17,060 bases of DNA from assembly GCA_031428695.1 (NCBI GenBank), contig JANOYE010000311.1, forward strand, positions 1-17,060, in the 5' to 3' direction. The stretch is from JANYCG01 sp031428695. GTDB taxonomy: Bacteria; Pseudomonadota; Gammaproteobacteria; Burkholderiales; Burkholderiaceae_C. Below, one piece after another: positions 6,772 to 13,244 of this stretch. Made by a program: the position numbers and the translations under genes. The notes beneath the pieces were generated by a model. It saw only the letters and a list, made by a program, of their open reading frames with translations, ran no database searches and was not told where the DNA came from. How positions within the stretch are numbered: the first letter of the stretch is position 1; every line of letters starts with the position of its first letter.

Positions 6772-7218
6772 TCACTGAGAGAGTTTTTTCGACTCCTCGA
6801 CCTGGTAGTCAAAATATCCCTGAAAACTGAAGGCGAAACTGGCAATCAGTGCCGTGGCGCCAACCATCAGCGATAACACCACCGCGCCGATGGTGAACCA
6901 GTTGGTGTGCCCTGCAGGGGCCTCTGAATCAAGTGCCGGGTTGAAACGTGCGTTCCATTTGTCTGGCGTCATCAAGCCATAAACAATAGCCATCAACGCG
7001 CAACCGGCGATGGTGAATCCCAAAAGAGGAACCAGCAACCAACTGAGGCGGTCGTTCAACCCAAATTGCTGCACCCGTTCGATGCCGTAAAGCCCCAAGG
7101 CGGTGGGAATGGGCAACAGCCAGCCGAGTGTGTCGGTGAGGCCAAAAAGGTAGAAGCGGTGCAAACCCAGAGGGCCCCCTACAAAGCTGAGCCAAGCGGC
7201 GAGGGTTTTGTTTTTCAT
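6772..7218 (-). CDS. TM2-domain membrane protein
   Basis: A 148-residue membrane protein. The N-terminus MKNKTLAAWLSFVGGPLGL followed by HRFYLFG is a TM2 domain: two short hydrophobic segments around a conserved G.HRFYLG-type turn. Two further hydrophobic segments follow (LVPLLGFTIAGCALMAIVYG and IGAVVLSLMVGATALIASF), giving about four in all, and the C-terminus is charged. ATG at 7218 is chosen because the domain begins there and because it forms an ATGA overlap with the stop of the upstream acetyltransferase gene, a sign of translational coupling. The molecular function of bacterial TM2 proteins is poorly known. Confidence 0.85.
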   Translation of the reverse strand: MKNKTLAAWLSFVGGPLGLHRFYLFGLTDTLGWLLPIPTALGLYGIERVQQFGLNDRLSWLLVPLLGFTIAGCALMAIVYGLMTPDKWNARFNPALDSEAPAGHTNWFTIGAVVLSLMVGATALIASFAFSFQGYFDYQVEESKKLSQ

Positions 7219-7766
7219 GCAGAGGGGGCTTTTGCAGCGATCGCCACTTCTGGCGGCGTGCGGTCGCCAAAACCCAACGGCTTTTCCATCATCACCACGT
7301 CCAGCCATTGGCCGAATTTCCAGCCGCAGGACTTGAGCACGCCCACATCGGTGAAGCCCGCCGCGCGGTGCACGCCCACCGAACCCTTGTTGTTGGAGTC
7401 GCCAATCACGGCGATCAGTTTGCGCACGCCCGCGCGTTCGGCCTGCGCCGCAAGCTCTGCCAGCAGCGCGCGTCCCAGGCCTTTGCCGTGCACATCATGC
7501 GCGACATAAACCGAGTCTTCCGCTGAGAAGCGGTAGGCCGGGCGCGGTTTGAACCAATTGCAGTAGGCGAAGCCGGAAACTTTGCCATCCACCTCGGCGA
7601 CCAGGTAGGGCAAGCCCTTGGCCAGCACGTCGGCGCGGCGGGTTGTCATGTCAGCCACCGAGGGTGGCTCGGTCTCAAAGGTGCCTGTGCCGTGCAGCAC
7701 ATGGTGGCCGTAAATGGCAGTGATGGCGGGCAGGTCGGCGTCGCGGCTGGCTCGGATGAGGGTCAT
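7215..7766 (-). CDS. GNAT N-acetyltransferase, phosphinothricin/methionine-sulfoximine type
   Basis: A 183-residue acetyl-CoA-dependent N-acetyltransferase. It follows the Pat/Bar/MddA layout: IRASRDADLPAITAIYGHHV at the start, RPAYRFSAEDSVYVAHDVHG with the conserved Glu83, the acetyl-CoA loop HGKGLGRALL at 93-102, and GVLKSCGWKFGQWLDVVMM near the end. Such enzymes acetylate methionine sulfoximine/sulfone and related glutamate analogues; the natural substrate is uncertain. About 20 extra C-terminal residues (after MMEKPLG) go beyond the usual domain end. Its stop overlaps the start of the TM2 gene by 4 bases. It is transcribed divergently from the rpsP operon, with 198 bases between start codons. 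Confidence 0.9.
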   Translation of the reverse strand: MTLIRASRDADLPAITAIYGHHVLHGTGTFETEPPSVADMTTRRADVLAKGLPYLVAEVDGKVSGFAYCNWFKPRPAYRFSAEDSVYVAHDVHGKGLGRALLAELAAQAERAGVRKLIAVIGDSNNKGSVGVHRAAGFTDVGVLKSCGWKFGQWLDVVMMEKPLGFGDRTPPEVAIAAKAPSA

Positions 7767-7801
7767 GGGGAACTCTTGGAAGTACTGGAAAGTAGGCTCA
7801 G

Positions 7802-7818
7802 GCTATAATGGAAGGCTA
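7802..7818 (+). promoter_or_regulatory. Promoter -10 element of the rpsP operon
   Basis: A consensus TATAAT lies at 7804-7809 inside GCTATAATGGAAGGCTA. The same 17 bases recur exactly upstream of rplS (9578-9594), and a close variant lies upstream of the DEAD-box helicase gene (15226 onward). No good -35 hexamer lies at 16-18 bases. TTGGAA at 7776-7781 is 22 bases away, so recognition may rely on the strong -10 and downstream bases. If transcription starts just after this element, the rpsP leader is about 150 bases. Confidence 0.7.
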
Positions 7819-7964
7819 CCCAGAGTGTCGCTGGCCGGGTGGCCATGTCGCGTGTCTCAAACTCCGGGTCAGATGTCGGATTCTAGGTGCCTGTGGCATA
7901 TCTACGCTGGTTCTAAAACTGGTGGTCGCAGCCCAACGGATTTGACCCTTAGATTGGAATACAT

Positions 7965-8219
7965 ATGGTCGTCATTCGACTCGCCCGTGGCGGTGCAAAA
8001 GCACGCCCCTTCTTCAACATTGTGGTGGCTGACAAGCGCACTCGCCGTGATGGCCGCTTCATCGAGCGCATCGGGTTTTACAACCCAATCGCGACCGAAA
8101 AAGAAGAGAGCATCCGCATCGCCCAGGATCGCCTGACGTACTGGCGTGGTGTGGGCGCGCAAGCGTCTCCCACAGTCGAACGCCTGGTCGCACAAGCGGC
8201 AAAAAAAGCCGCAGTTTGA
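7965..8219 (+). CDS. rpsP: 30S ribosomal protein S16
   Basis: An 84-residue small-subunit protein needed for 16S folding in the body of the 30S. The opening MVVIRLARGGAKARPFFNI, followed by VVADKRTRRDGRFIERIGFYNP, is diagnostic, and the length is typical. It is first in the conserved rpsP-rimM-trmD-rplS operon, with rimM starting 9 bases after its stop. ATG at 7965 has only a weak upstream GGAA. A long leader precedes it, starting from the TATAAT at 7804. Confidence 0.98.
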   Translation: MVVIRLARGGAKARPFFNIVVADKRTRRDGRFIERIGFYNPIATEKEESIRIAQDRLTYWRGVGAQASPTVERLVAQAAKKAAV

Positions 8220-8228
8220 TCGTTTGAC

Positions 8229-8792
8229 ATGTTGCCCGGCCTCGAAGCCGCTGAATTGCCAGCGGACGCCATCGAAGTCGGGCGCATCCAAGACGCCTGG
8301 GGCGTCAAAGGCTGGTTCAAGGTCTTGCCCCACAGCGCCGATCCGCAGGCGCTGTTCTCGTCCAAGCGATGGTTCATCTTGCCATCCGAGCGCAGTGAAA
8401 AAACTTTCACCGGGGTGCTCAAACTCGCCATCCGCGAGGCCAAAACCCATTCGGATTCTGTCGTTGCCACAGCGCAAAATATCGGCGACCGCACTGCCGC
8501 CGAGGCGCTCAGAGGCGCGCGCGTGTTCATCGGGCGGTCAAGCTTCCCTACGGCAGACAAAGACGAATATTACTGGGTCGATTTGATCGGCCTGGACGTG
8601 GTCAACCGCGAAGGTGTCAACTTGGGCCAAGTGAAGGAACTGCTTTCCACCGGCCCGCAGACGGTGCTGGTGCTGGAGTTCGAGCTGGACGGCAAGACCC
8701 AGGAGCGCATGATTCCTTTCGTCGCCAATTTTGTCGATGACGTCGATTTGCCGGGGCGCAAAATCACCGTAGACTGGCAGCCGGATTACTGA
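8229..8792 (+). CDS. rimM: 16S rRNA processing protein RimM
   Basis: A 187-residue 30S maturation factor that binds S19 and helps assemble the 30S head. The N-terminal RimM domain carries EVGRIQDAWGVKGWFKVLP (about 16-34). The C-terminal PRC-barrel carries YYWVDLIGLDVVN and ends RMIPFVANFVDDVDLPG then ITVDW, the usual closing motif. ATG at 8229 follows the rpsP stop by 9 bases, and the lack of a clear Shine-Dalgarno sequence suggests coupling to rpsP translation. The N-terminus has about 15 residues ahead of the domain, typical of beta-proteobacterial RimM. Confidence 0.97.
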   Translation: MLPGLEAAELPADAIEVGRIQDAWGVKGWFKVLPHSADPQALFSSKRWFILPSERSEKTFTGVLKLAIREAKTHSDSVVATAQNIGDRTAAEALRGARVFIGRSSFPTADKDEYYWVDLIGLDVVNREGVNLGQVKELLSTGPQTVLVLEFELDGKTQERMIPFVANFVDDVDLPGRKITVDWQPDY

Positions 8793-8793
8793 C

Positions 8794-8808
8794 GCGCCTA
8801 TTTGGCGC
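8794..8808 (+). other. Small hairpin in the rimM-trmD spacer
   Basis: GCGCC (8794-8798) pairs with GGCGC (8804-8808) around a TATTT loop and is followed by TTTG. It starts two bases after the rimM stop and ends 17 bases before the trmD ATG. The T-run is too short for a convincing terminator. It might cause partial attenuation or mRNA processing between rimM and trmD; this is inferred. Confidence 0.45.
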
Positions 8809-8825
8809 TTTGTAAAATTTCCCCG

Positions 8826-9569
8826 ATGCGCTTCGACGTCATCACACTTTTCCCCGAACTTTTCGCCCCGTTTTTGACGGCTGGCGTGACCCGGCGTGCG
8901 TTTGAGTCGGGCCAAGTTGACGTCAAACTCAGCAACCCGCGCGATGTGGCAAGCGGCAACTACCGCCGGGTTGACGACCGCTCCTTCGGCGGCGGCCCCG
9001 GCATGGTGCTGATGGCCGAACCGTTGGCGCAGACCGTTGCCGCCATTCGCGCAGAGCGGCCTGACGCAGCGCCCGTGGTGTTGTTCTCGCCAATCGGCAA
9101 TCCGCTGGAACACGCCACCGTGCAACGCTGGGCCAGCAGTGCCGGCGCGATTCTGGTCTGTGGGCGGTATGAAGGGGTGGACCAGCGCTTCATTGATGAA
9201 TTCGTCACCGAACAAATCAGCCTGGGTGATTTTGTGCTGTCGGGTGGTGAAATCGCCGCCATGGCCTTGCTCGACGCCGTGGCGCGCCTGCAACCGGGTG
9301 TGTTGGGCGACGACGCCAGCCACGCGCAAGACAGCTTCAACCCGGCGCTGGACGGCCTGCTCGATTGCCCCCATTACACCCGGCCAGAAGAGTGGCGTGG
9401 CAAAACCGTGCCGCCCGCGTTGATGTCTGGCCACCATGCGCAAATCGAGCGCTGGCGGCGTGACCAACGCCTTCGGCTGACGGCGCAACATCGCCCCGAT
9501 TTGATCGCCCATGCCCGGGATAAAGGCCTGTTGAGCCGGGAAGACGAGGCAGGTCTGCGGGCGACCTAG
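8826..9569 (+). CDS. trmD: tRNA (guanine-37-N1)-methyltransferase TrmD
   Basis: A 247-residue SPOUT-class enzyme that methylates G37 next to the anticodon with S-adenosylmethionine, preventing +1 frameshifts. It starts MRFDVITLFPELF, the family opening, which fixes ATG 8826 over the TTG at 8802 that lies in the spacer hairpin. The trefoil-knot cofactor loops are present: LFSPIGNPLEH (86-96), VCGRYEGVDQRFI (111-123) and ISLGDFVLSGGE (131-142). Asp169, in the position of the catalytic base, lies in AQDSF, and DGLLDCPHYTRPEEW follows. No Shine-Dalgarno sequence precedes the ATG (AAAATTTCCCCG), which fits TrmD being made in far smaller amounts than the ribosomal proteins of the same operon. Confidence 0.98.
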   Translation: MRFDVITLFPELFAPFLTAGVTRRAFESGQVDVKLSNPRDVASGNYRRVDDRSFGGGPGMVLMAEPLAQTVAAIRAERPDAAPVVLFSPIGNPLEHATVQRWASSAGAILVCGRYEGVDQRFIDEFVTEQISLGDFVLSGGEIAAMALLDAVARLQPGVLGDDASHAQDSFNPALDGLLDCPHYTRPEEWRGKTVPPALMSGHHAQIERWRRDQRLRLTAQHRPDLIAHARDKGLLSREDEAGLRAT

Positions 9570-9577
9570 GGTTTCAA

Positions 9578-9594
9578 GCTATAATGGAAGGCTA
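9578..9594 (+). promoter_or_regulatory. Internal promoter -10 element for rplS
   Basis: TATAAT at 9580-9585 sits in the same 17-base sequence, GCTATAATGGAAGGCTA, found upstream of rpsP. It begins 9 bases after the trmD stop, so rplS probably has its own promoter and a leader of about 140 bases as well as read-through from the operon. No clear -35 hexamer is present. Confidence 0.7.
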
Positions 9595-9686
9595 ACCGAT
9601 CCTCTGTCCGGCCGTTTTAATTGGATTTGCCCGCAGTCTGCAGGCGCATTCCTCAAAACATTTCGCGTCATTTCCGACAACATTGA

Positions 9687-9701
9687 GCGCCATCCTGGCG
9701 C
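9687..9701 (+). other. Hairpin in the rplS leader
   Basis: GCGCCA (9687-9692) pairs with TGGCGC (9696-9701) around a 3-base loop. It ends about 20 bases before the AAGG ribosome-binding site and 28 bases before the rplS ATG. It could influence ribosome access or be a site of feedback by L19; that is only a possibility. Confidence 0.45.
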
Positions 9702-9729
9702 GGCGCGCACAAGATCACTGAAGGCAACC

Positions 9730-10107
9730 ATGAATCTGATCCAGACCCTCGAGCAGGAAGAAATAAACCGTCTCGGCAAAAAAATCCCCGACTTCGCTCC
9801 CGGCGACACCGTTGTCGTCAGCGTCAACGTGGTTGAGGGCACGCGCAAACGTGTTCAGGCCTATGAAGGTGTGGTGATCGCCAAGCGCAATCGCGGCCTC
9901 AACAGCGGCTTCATCGTGCGCAAAATCTCCAGCGGCGAAGGCGTGGAACGCACCTTCCAGACCTACAGCCCGCTGATCGCCGGCATCGAAGTCAAACGCC
10001 GTGGCGACGTGCGCCGCGCCAAGTTGTACTACCTGCGTGACCGCAGCGGCAAGTCGGCGCGTATCCGCGAAAAGCTGCCAGCGCGCAAGGCGGCTGTCGC
10101 CGAATAA
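9730..10107 (+). CDS. rplS: 50S ribosomal protein L19
   Basis: A 125-residue large-subunit protein located at the 30S-50S interface. It opens MNLIQTLEQEEINRLGKKIP and carries the family core PGDTVVVSVNVVEGTRKRVQ, with AYEGVVIAKRNRG directly after. The C-terminal R-rich segment RRAKLYYLRDRSGKSARI is typical. ATG at 9730 is preceded by AAGG. It is last in the operon, separated from trmD by 160 bases that hold their own promoter element and a hairpin. A strong intrinsic terminator follows at 10161-10196. Confidence 0.98.
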   Translation: MNLIQTLEQEEINRLGKKIPDFAPGDTVVVSVNVVEGTRKRVQAYEGVVIAKRNRGLNSGFIVRKISSGEGVERTFQTYSPLIAGIEVKRRGDVRRAKLYYLRDRSGKSARIREKLPARKAAVAE

Positions 10108-10160
10108 GCCTTTGCGCCCGCGCTGTGCCTGAAAGAGGGCCACTAACAAAGCGCGGAATC

Positions 10161-10196
10161 AAGGCCGTCGAAGCGTTTGCTTGCGGCGGCTTTTTT
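10161..10196 (+). terminator. Intrinsic terminator of the rpsP-rplS operon
   Basis: The outer stem GCCGTCG (10164-10170) pairs with CGGCGGC (10184-10190), including one G-U pair. The inner stem AAGC (10171-10174) pairs with GCTT (10179-10182) around a GTTT loop. Six Ts follow at 10191-10196. It lies about 55 bases after the rplS stop and 33 bases before the Nudix gene start, cleanly separating the two units. Confidence 0.9.
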
Positions 10197-10228
10197 CATG
10201 GCGCGGGCGGTTAGCAAAGATTGATCCA

Positions 10229-10936
10229 GTGAGCCAACTTCCTGTTTTCACGCCGCTGTCGAGCTTGCCCAACTTTGACCCGCGCAAAGTGACGGTGGCC
10301 GGGGTGGACTCCCATCTGCCGCGCGTCGCAGGCCACCAGCTGCAACCCGATTCGTTGCGCCTGCGCTTCCAAAACCCGCCGTTGTGGCAGCCCGAAGTGC
10401 GTGAAGAGCCCAAATACGCCGAACGCGCACCCATGCATGCGGCCGTGCTGGTGCCCATCGTCATGCGCGACGAGCCGACATTGCTGCTGACCGAACGCAC
10501 GGCGCATTTGTCCACCCACTCCGGGCAGATTGCATTTCCGGGTGGCAAGTCAGACGAAGACGACGCCGATTCTGCTGCCACGGCACTGCGCGAGGCAGAG
10601 GAGGAAGTTGGCTTGGCGCACAGTTTTGTCCAGGTATTGGGGACTTTGCCGGTTTACGTGACCGGAACCTCTTTCATCATTACGCCAGTGGTGGCTTTGG
10701 TGCAGCCCGGTTTTGCAATCAGCCCCAATGCCAATGAAGTGGCCGACGTTTTTGAGGTACCGCTGGCTTTCCTGATGGACCCGGCCAACCACCAGCGCCA
10801 CCAGATCAACATCAACGGCCTGCGCCGCGAGTGGTTCTCCATGCCTTACGACGAACCCGGGAGATTTGAATCGCGCTTCATCTGGGGCGCCACCGCTGGC
10901 ATGCTGCGCAACCTCTACCGTTTTTTGGCCGCCTGA
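10229..10936 (+). CDS. Nudix hydrolase, CoA pyrophosphatase (UPF0035/NudL) type
   Basis: A 235-residue enzyme predicted to cleave CoA and its derivatives into phosphopantetheine and 3',5'-ADP. It carries the UPF0035 signature LLLTERTAHLSTHSGQIAFP followed by the Nudix box from GGKSDEDD (105-112) to REAEEEVGL (121-129), with the metal-binding REx2-3EE glutamates intact. The box departs from the textbook Gx5E spacing in the same way as NudL/YeaB proteins do. GTG at 10229 is chosen because the frame extends upstream only into the terminator hairpin at 10161-10196. AAAGA at 10215-10219 may serve as the ribosome site. The CobD/CbiB-family gene follows 39 bases later on the same strand. Confidence 0.9.
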   Translation: MSQLPVFTPLSSLPNFDPRKVTVAGVDSHLPRVAGHQLQPDSLRLRFQNPPLWQPEVREEPKYAERAPMHAAVLVPIVMRDEPTLLLTERTAHLSTHSGQIAFPGGKSDEDDADSAATALREAEEEVGLAHSFVQVLGTLPVYVTGTSFIITPVVALVQPGFAISPNANEVADVFEVPLAFLMDPANHQRHQININGLRREWFSMPYDEPGRFESRFIWGATAGMLRNLYRFLAA

Positions 10937-10975
10937 TCCCACCGCATCAACTTTTTGCCTGGGTATCATTGCTGG

Positions 10976-11926
10976 ATGAGTTTTTCGGCGATTCTTCTTG
11001 CATTGTTGCTGGAACAGGCCCGTCCTTTGGGGCCCGGCAACCCGGTTCACGCCACGATGCGTGCCTGGGTGCGCATGGCGCGGCACAATTTTGACGCCGG
11101 CCGCCACCCGCACGCCTGGCTGGCCTGGAGCGTAGCGGTGTTGCTGCCGACCTTGGCGGCGTTGGGCATCCATTGGCTGTTGGTTTCCACGCTCGGCTGG
11201 TTTGTGGCCGTGTTGTGGAGCGTGGCGGTGTTGTACGTGAGCCTCGGGTTTCGCCAGTTCAGCCACCATTTCACCGACATTCGCGACGCCCTGGAAGCGG
11301 GCGACGAGGCCGAGGCGCGCCGCCTGCTTGCGGCGTGGCGGCAAATCGACGCCAGCGAGTTGCAAACCATCGAAATCATCCGCCAAGTGATCGAACACTC
11401 GGTGCTGGCGGCGCATCGCCATGTATTTGGCGTGCTGGCATGTTTCTCGGTGCTGGCCGCCCTGGGCCTGGGGCCTGCCGGCGCAGTGTTGTACCGGCTG
11501 AGTGAATTCGTGCCGAGGTACTGGGCGCATCAGAGCCAGGTGCAGCACCAACCGGTCAGCGCGGCCTTGTTGAACGCGTCAAACCGCATCTGGTACCTGG
11601 TGGACTGGGCGCCCGCGCGCATCACGGCACTGGGGTTCGCCATCGTTGGCAGTTTCGAAGAAGCCATCGACGCTTGGCGAACTTACGCCCAAACCAGCGA
11701 TGGCGCGGCGGACCACGACGGCATCATCCTCGCGGCCACTTCTGGCGCGGTGAACGTGCGGCTTGGCGCAGGTCGCCCAGCGCCCTCGCCAGACAATCCA
11801 GGCCAAACCACTGACGCGGAACCGCAACTGGCGCACCTGCGCAGCATTGTGGGTCTGGTCTGGCGCTCGGTCGTATTGTGGATGGTGGTACTGGCTTTGG
11901 TGACCTTGGCCAAGCTGCTCGGTTAG
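10976..11926 (+). CDS. CobD/CbiB-family integral membrane protein
   Basis: A 316-residue membrane protein with N-terminal, middle and C-terminal hydrophobic segments (LAWSVAVLLPTLAALGIHWLL-type regions and a final VLWMVVLALVTLAKLLG). The length, NPVHATMRAW near the N-terminus, the EASELQTIEII.QVIEHSV-like middle and SNRIWYLVDWAPARITAL match the CobD/CbiB family (adenosylcobinamide-phosphate synthase) and the related AmpE-like group. The family motif HPVxxxG appears here as NPVHATM, and no other cobalamin gene is in the window, so a true cobinamide-synthase role is doubtful. ATG at 10976 starts the hydrophobic opening MSFSAILLALLLEQARPLG, and the seven codons before it look non-coding. It converges on rsgA, with 18 bases between the stops. 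Confidence 0.75.
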   Translation: MSFSAILLALLLEQARPLGPGNPVHATMRAWVRMARHNFDAGRHPHAWLAWSVAVLLPTLAALGIHWLLVSTLGWFVAVLWSVAVLYVSLGFRQFSHHFTDIRDALEAGDEAEARRLLAAWRQIDASELQTIEIIRQVIEHSVLAAHRHVFGVLACFSVLAALGLGPAGAVLYRLSEFVPRYWAHQSQVQHQPVSAALLNASNRIWYLVDWAPARITALGFAIVGSFEEAIDAWRTYAQTSDGAADHDGIILAATSGAVNVRLGAGRPAPSPDNPGQTTDAEPQLAHLRSIVGLVWRSVVLWMVVLALVTLAKLLG

Positions 11927-11937
11927 CGGACAAGCCT

Positions 11938-11961
11938 GCCAGTCTCAGAACTTGGACTGGC
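11938..11961. other. Stem-loop between convergent genes
   Basis: GCCAGTC (11938-11944) pairs perfectly with GACTGGC (11955-11961) around a 10-base loop. It straddles the 3' end of rsgA in the 18-base gap between convergent genes. No T-tract lies on either side, so it is at best a weak bidirectional stop or an mRNA 3'-end stabiliser. Confidence 0.4.
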
Positions 11962-12883
11962 TCAATTCCGCAAACAACCTGCTGTATATTTGATAGCGGC
12001 TTACGCTGATTTGGTCTGACCTGCAGGCCTCTTCGCCCTTTGCAACCGCAGCCATCACGCCACAACCAGGCTCGTGCAGGTGGGTGCAGTTGTAAAACTT
12101 GCAATTCGCCACATGGGGTTTTAAATCCGGCATGTAGGCGGCCAGTTGGGCCGGGTCGATGTGGCTGAGGCCAAACTCCTGGAAACCGGGCGAGTCGATG
12201 ATCGCCGTGTTTTTCGCCTGGTCAACTTCGTTGTTGACCCAATACCAGGTGGTGCTGGTCGTGGTGTGTTTGCCCGAATTGAGCGCCTGTGAAATTTCAT
12301 TGGTTTGCGCCATCGCGCCTGGCACCAGTAGATTGATCAAGGTGCTTTTGCCAGCGCCGGACGGGCCCAGAACGAGCGTGGTTTTGCCGCGCAGCAACTT
12401 GAGCAGCTCAGCCCGATCCACGTCCCCAGACCGCTTTAGCGACAGCGGCAACACACCATATTTCATGTGCCGGTAGGGCAGCAGGCGTTGCCAAGCTTGC
12501 TCGAAGGGCTCGACCAAGTCGCTTTTGTTCAGTGCGATGATCGGCAGGATGTGTTCGGCTTCGGCGGCAATCAAGGCTCGGGTCAACTGCGTCGCAGAAA
12601 ATTCCGGGTCGGCGGCGACCAAAATCAGCACTTGGTCGAGATTCGCCGCAAATGACTTGGTGCGCACTTCGTCTTGGCGGTAAAACAGATTGCGCCGGGG
12701 TTCTATTTTTTCGATGGTTCCTTCGTCCTGTGTGGCGAGCCACAAAACCCGGTCGCCCACCACGCCCTGGCTTTTCTTCCCGCGCGAGTGGCAGATCAGG
12801 CGCTTGCCATCAGACGCTTCCACCAGAAAATGCCTGCCATGGTTCGATACGATGAGCCCAGCTTGCAGGGGTGAAGCGCTCAT
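11945..12883 (-). CDS. rsgA: Ribosome small-subunit-dependent GTPase RsgA
   Basis: A 312-residue circularly permuted GTPase that checks late 30S maturation. The N-terminal OB-fold (about 1-65) precedes the G domain. Motifs occur in permuted order: G4 NKSD (119-122), G1 GPSGAGKS (173-180), G2 GKHTTT (204-209), then G3 DSPG (230-233). The C-terminal zinc site is complete, with Cys261, Cys266, His268 and Cys274 spaced as in E. coli RsgA. Its ATG overlaps the stop of phhB in an ATGA, so its translation is probably coupled to that gene. It forms the 3' end of the minus-strand unit M48 protease - phhB - rsgA. Confidence 0.97.
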   Translation of the reverse strand: MSASPLQAGLIVSNHGRHFLVEASDGKRLICHSRGKKSQGVVGDRVLWLATQDEGTIEKIEPRRNLFYRQDEVRTKSFAANLDQVLILVAADPEFSATQLTRALIAAEAEHILPIIALNKSDLVEPFEQAWQRLLPYRHMKYGVLPLSLKRSGDVDRAELLKLLRGKTTLVLGPSGAGKSTLINLLVPGAMAQTNEISQALNSGKHTTTSTTWYWVNNEVDQAKNTAIIDSPGFQEFGLSHIDPAQLAAYMPDLKPHVANCKFYNCTHLHEPGCGVMAAVAKGEEACRSDQISVSRYQIYSRLFAELSQSKF

Positions 12884-13215
12884 GCCAGCAGCGCGTCTAT
12901 TTGCGCAGCGCAGTCGAAGTCGGTGGTCGAAATGCCGCCCACGTCATGGGTGTTAAATCGAACCTCGCAGCGGTTGTAATGCACCGACAAATCGGGGTGG
13001 TGGTCTTGCCGGTGCGCAACCAGGGCGACCGCGTTGACGAAGGCCATGGTTTCGAAATAATTGTTGAAGTGAAAGACCTTCTCGATTGCGAGCGAAGCGC
13101 CGTCGCCACCCAACTTCCAGCCTTCAAGTTTAGCCAGATTTGCTACCATTTCAGTAGCTGTCTGTGCACGTCTCTTGTGACCTGACCAGTCTTTTTGCTT
13201 GAAGTCTGAGCTCAT
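12880..13215 (-). CDS. phhB: 4a-hydroxytetrahydrobiopterin dehydratase (PCD/DCoH)
   Basis: A 111-residue pterin-4a-carbinolamine dehydratase that recycles the pterin cofactor after aromatic amino-acid hydroxylation. The active-site segment HHPDLSVHYNRCEVRF, followed by NTHDVGGISTTDF, is intact, and the core KLEGWKLGGDGASLAIEKVF is typical. No phenylalanine hydroxylase gene is in the window, so the cofactor partner is elsewhere or the enzyme has another role. It lies 29 bases after the M48 protease gene and overlaps rsgA by 4 bases. Confidence 0.95.
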   Translation of the reverse strand: MSSDFKQKDWSGHKRRAQTATEMVANLAKLEGWKLGGDGASLAIEKVFHFNNYFETMAFVNAVALVAHRQDHHPDLSVHYNRCEVRFNTHDVGGISTTDFDCAAQIDALLA

Positions 13216-13244
13216 GCTGATTCCTGCGCCAAACTGGGCAATTT

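Noticed and set aside
7832..7845. TGGCC/GGCCA hairpin in the rpsP leader
   Set aside because: Only five pairs with a four-base loop; expected often in GC-rich sequence.
7845..7886. 13-codon frame in the rpsP leader (MSRVSNSGSDVGF)
   Set aside because: No Shine-Dalgarno sequence and no overlap with rpsP, which starts 78 bases later; nothing sets it apart from chance.
8538..9512. 324-codon minus-strand frame opposite rimM-trmD
   Set aside because: It spans two conserved plus-strand genes and shows no domain of its own.
10550..11551. 333-codon minus-strand frame opposite the Nudix and CobD/CbiB-family genes
   Set aside because: It is a codon-bias shadow: it crosses the intergenic gap and shows no family motifs.
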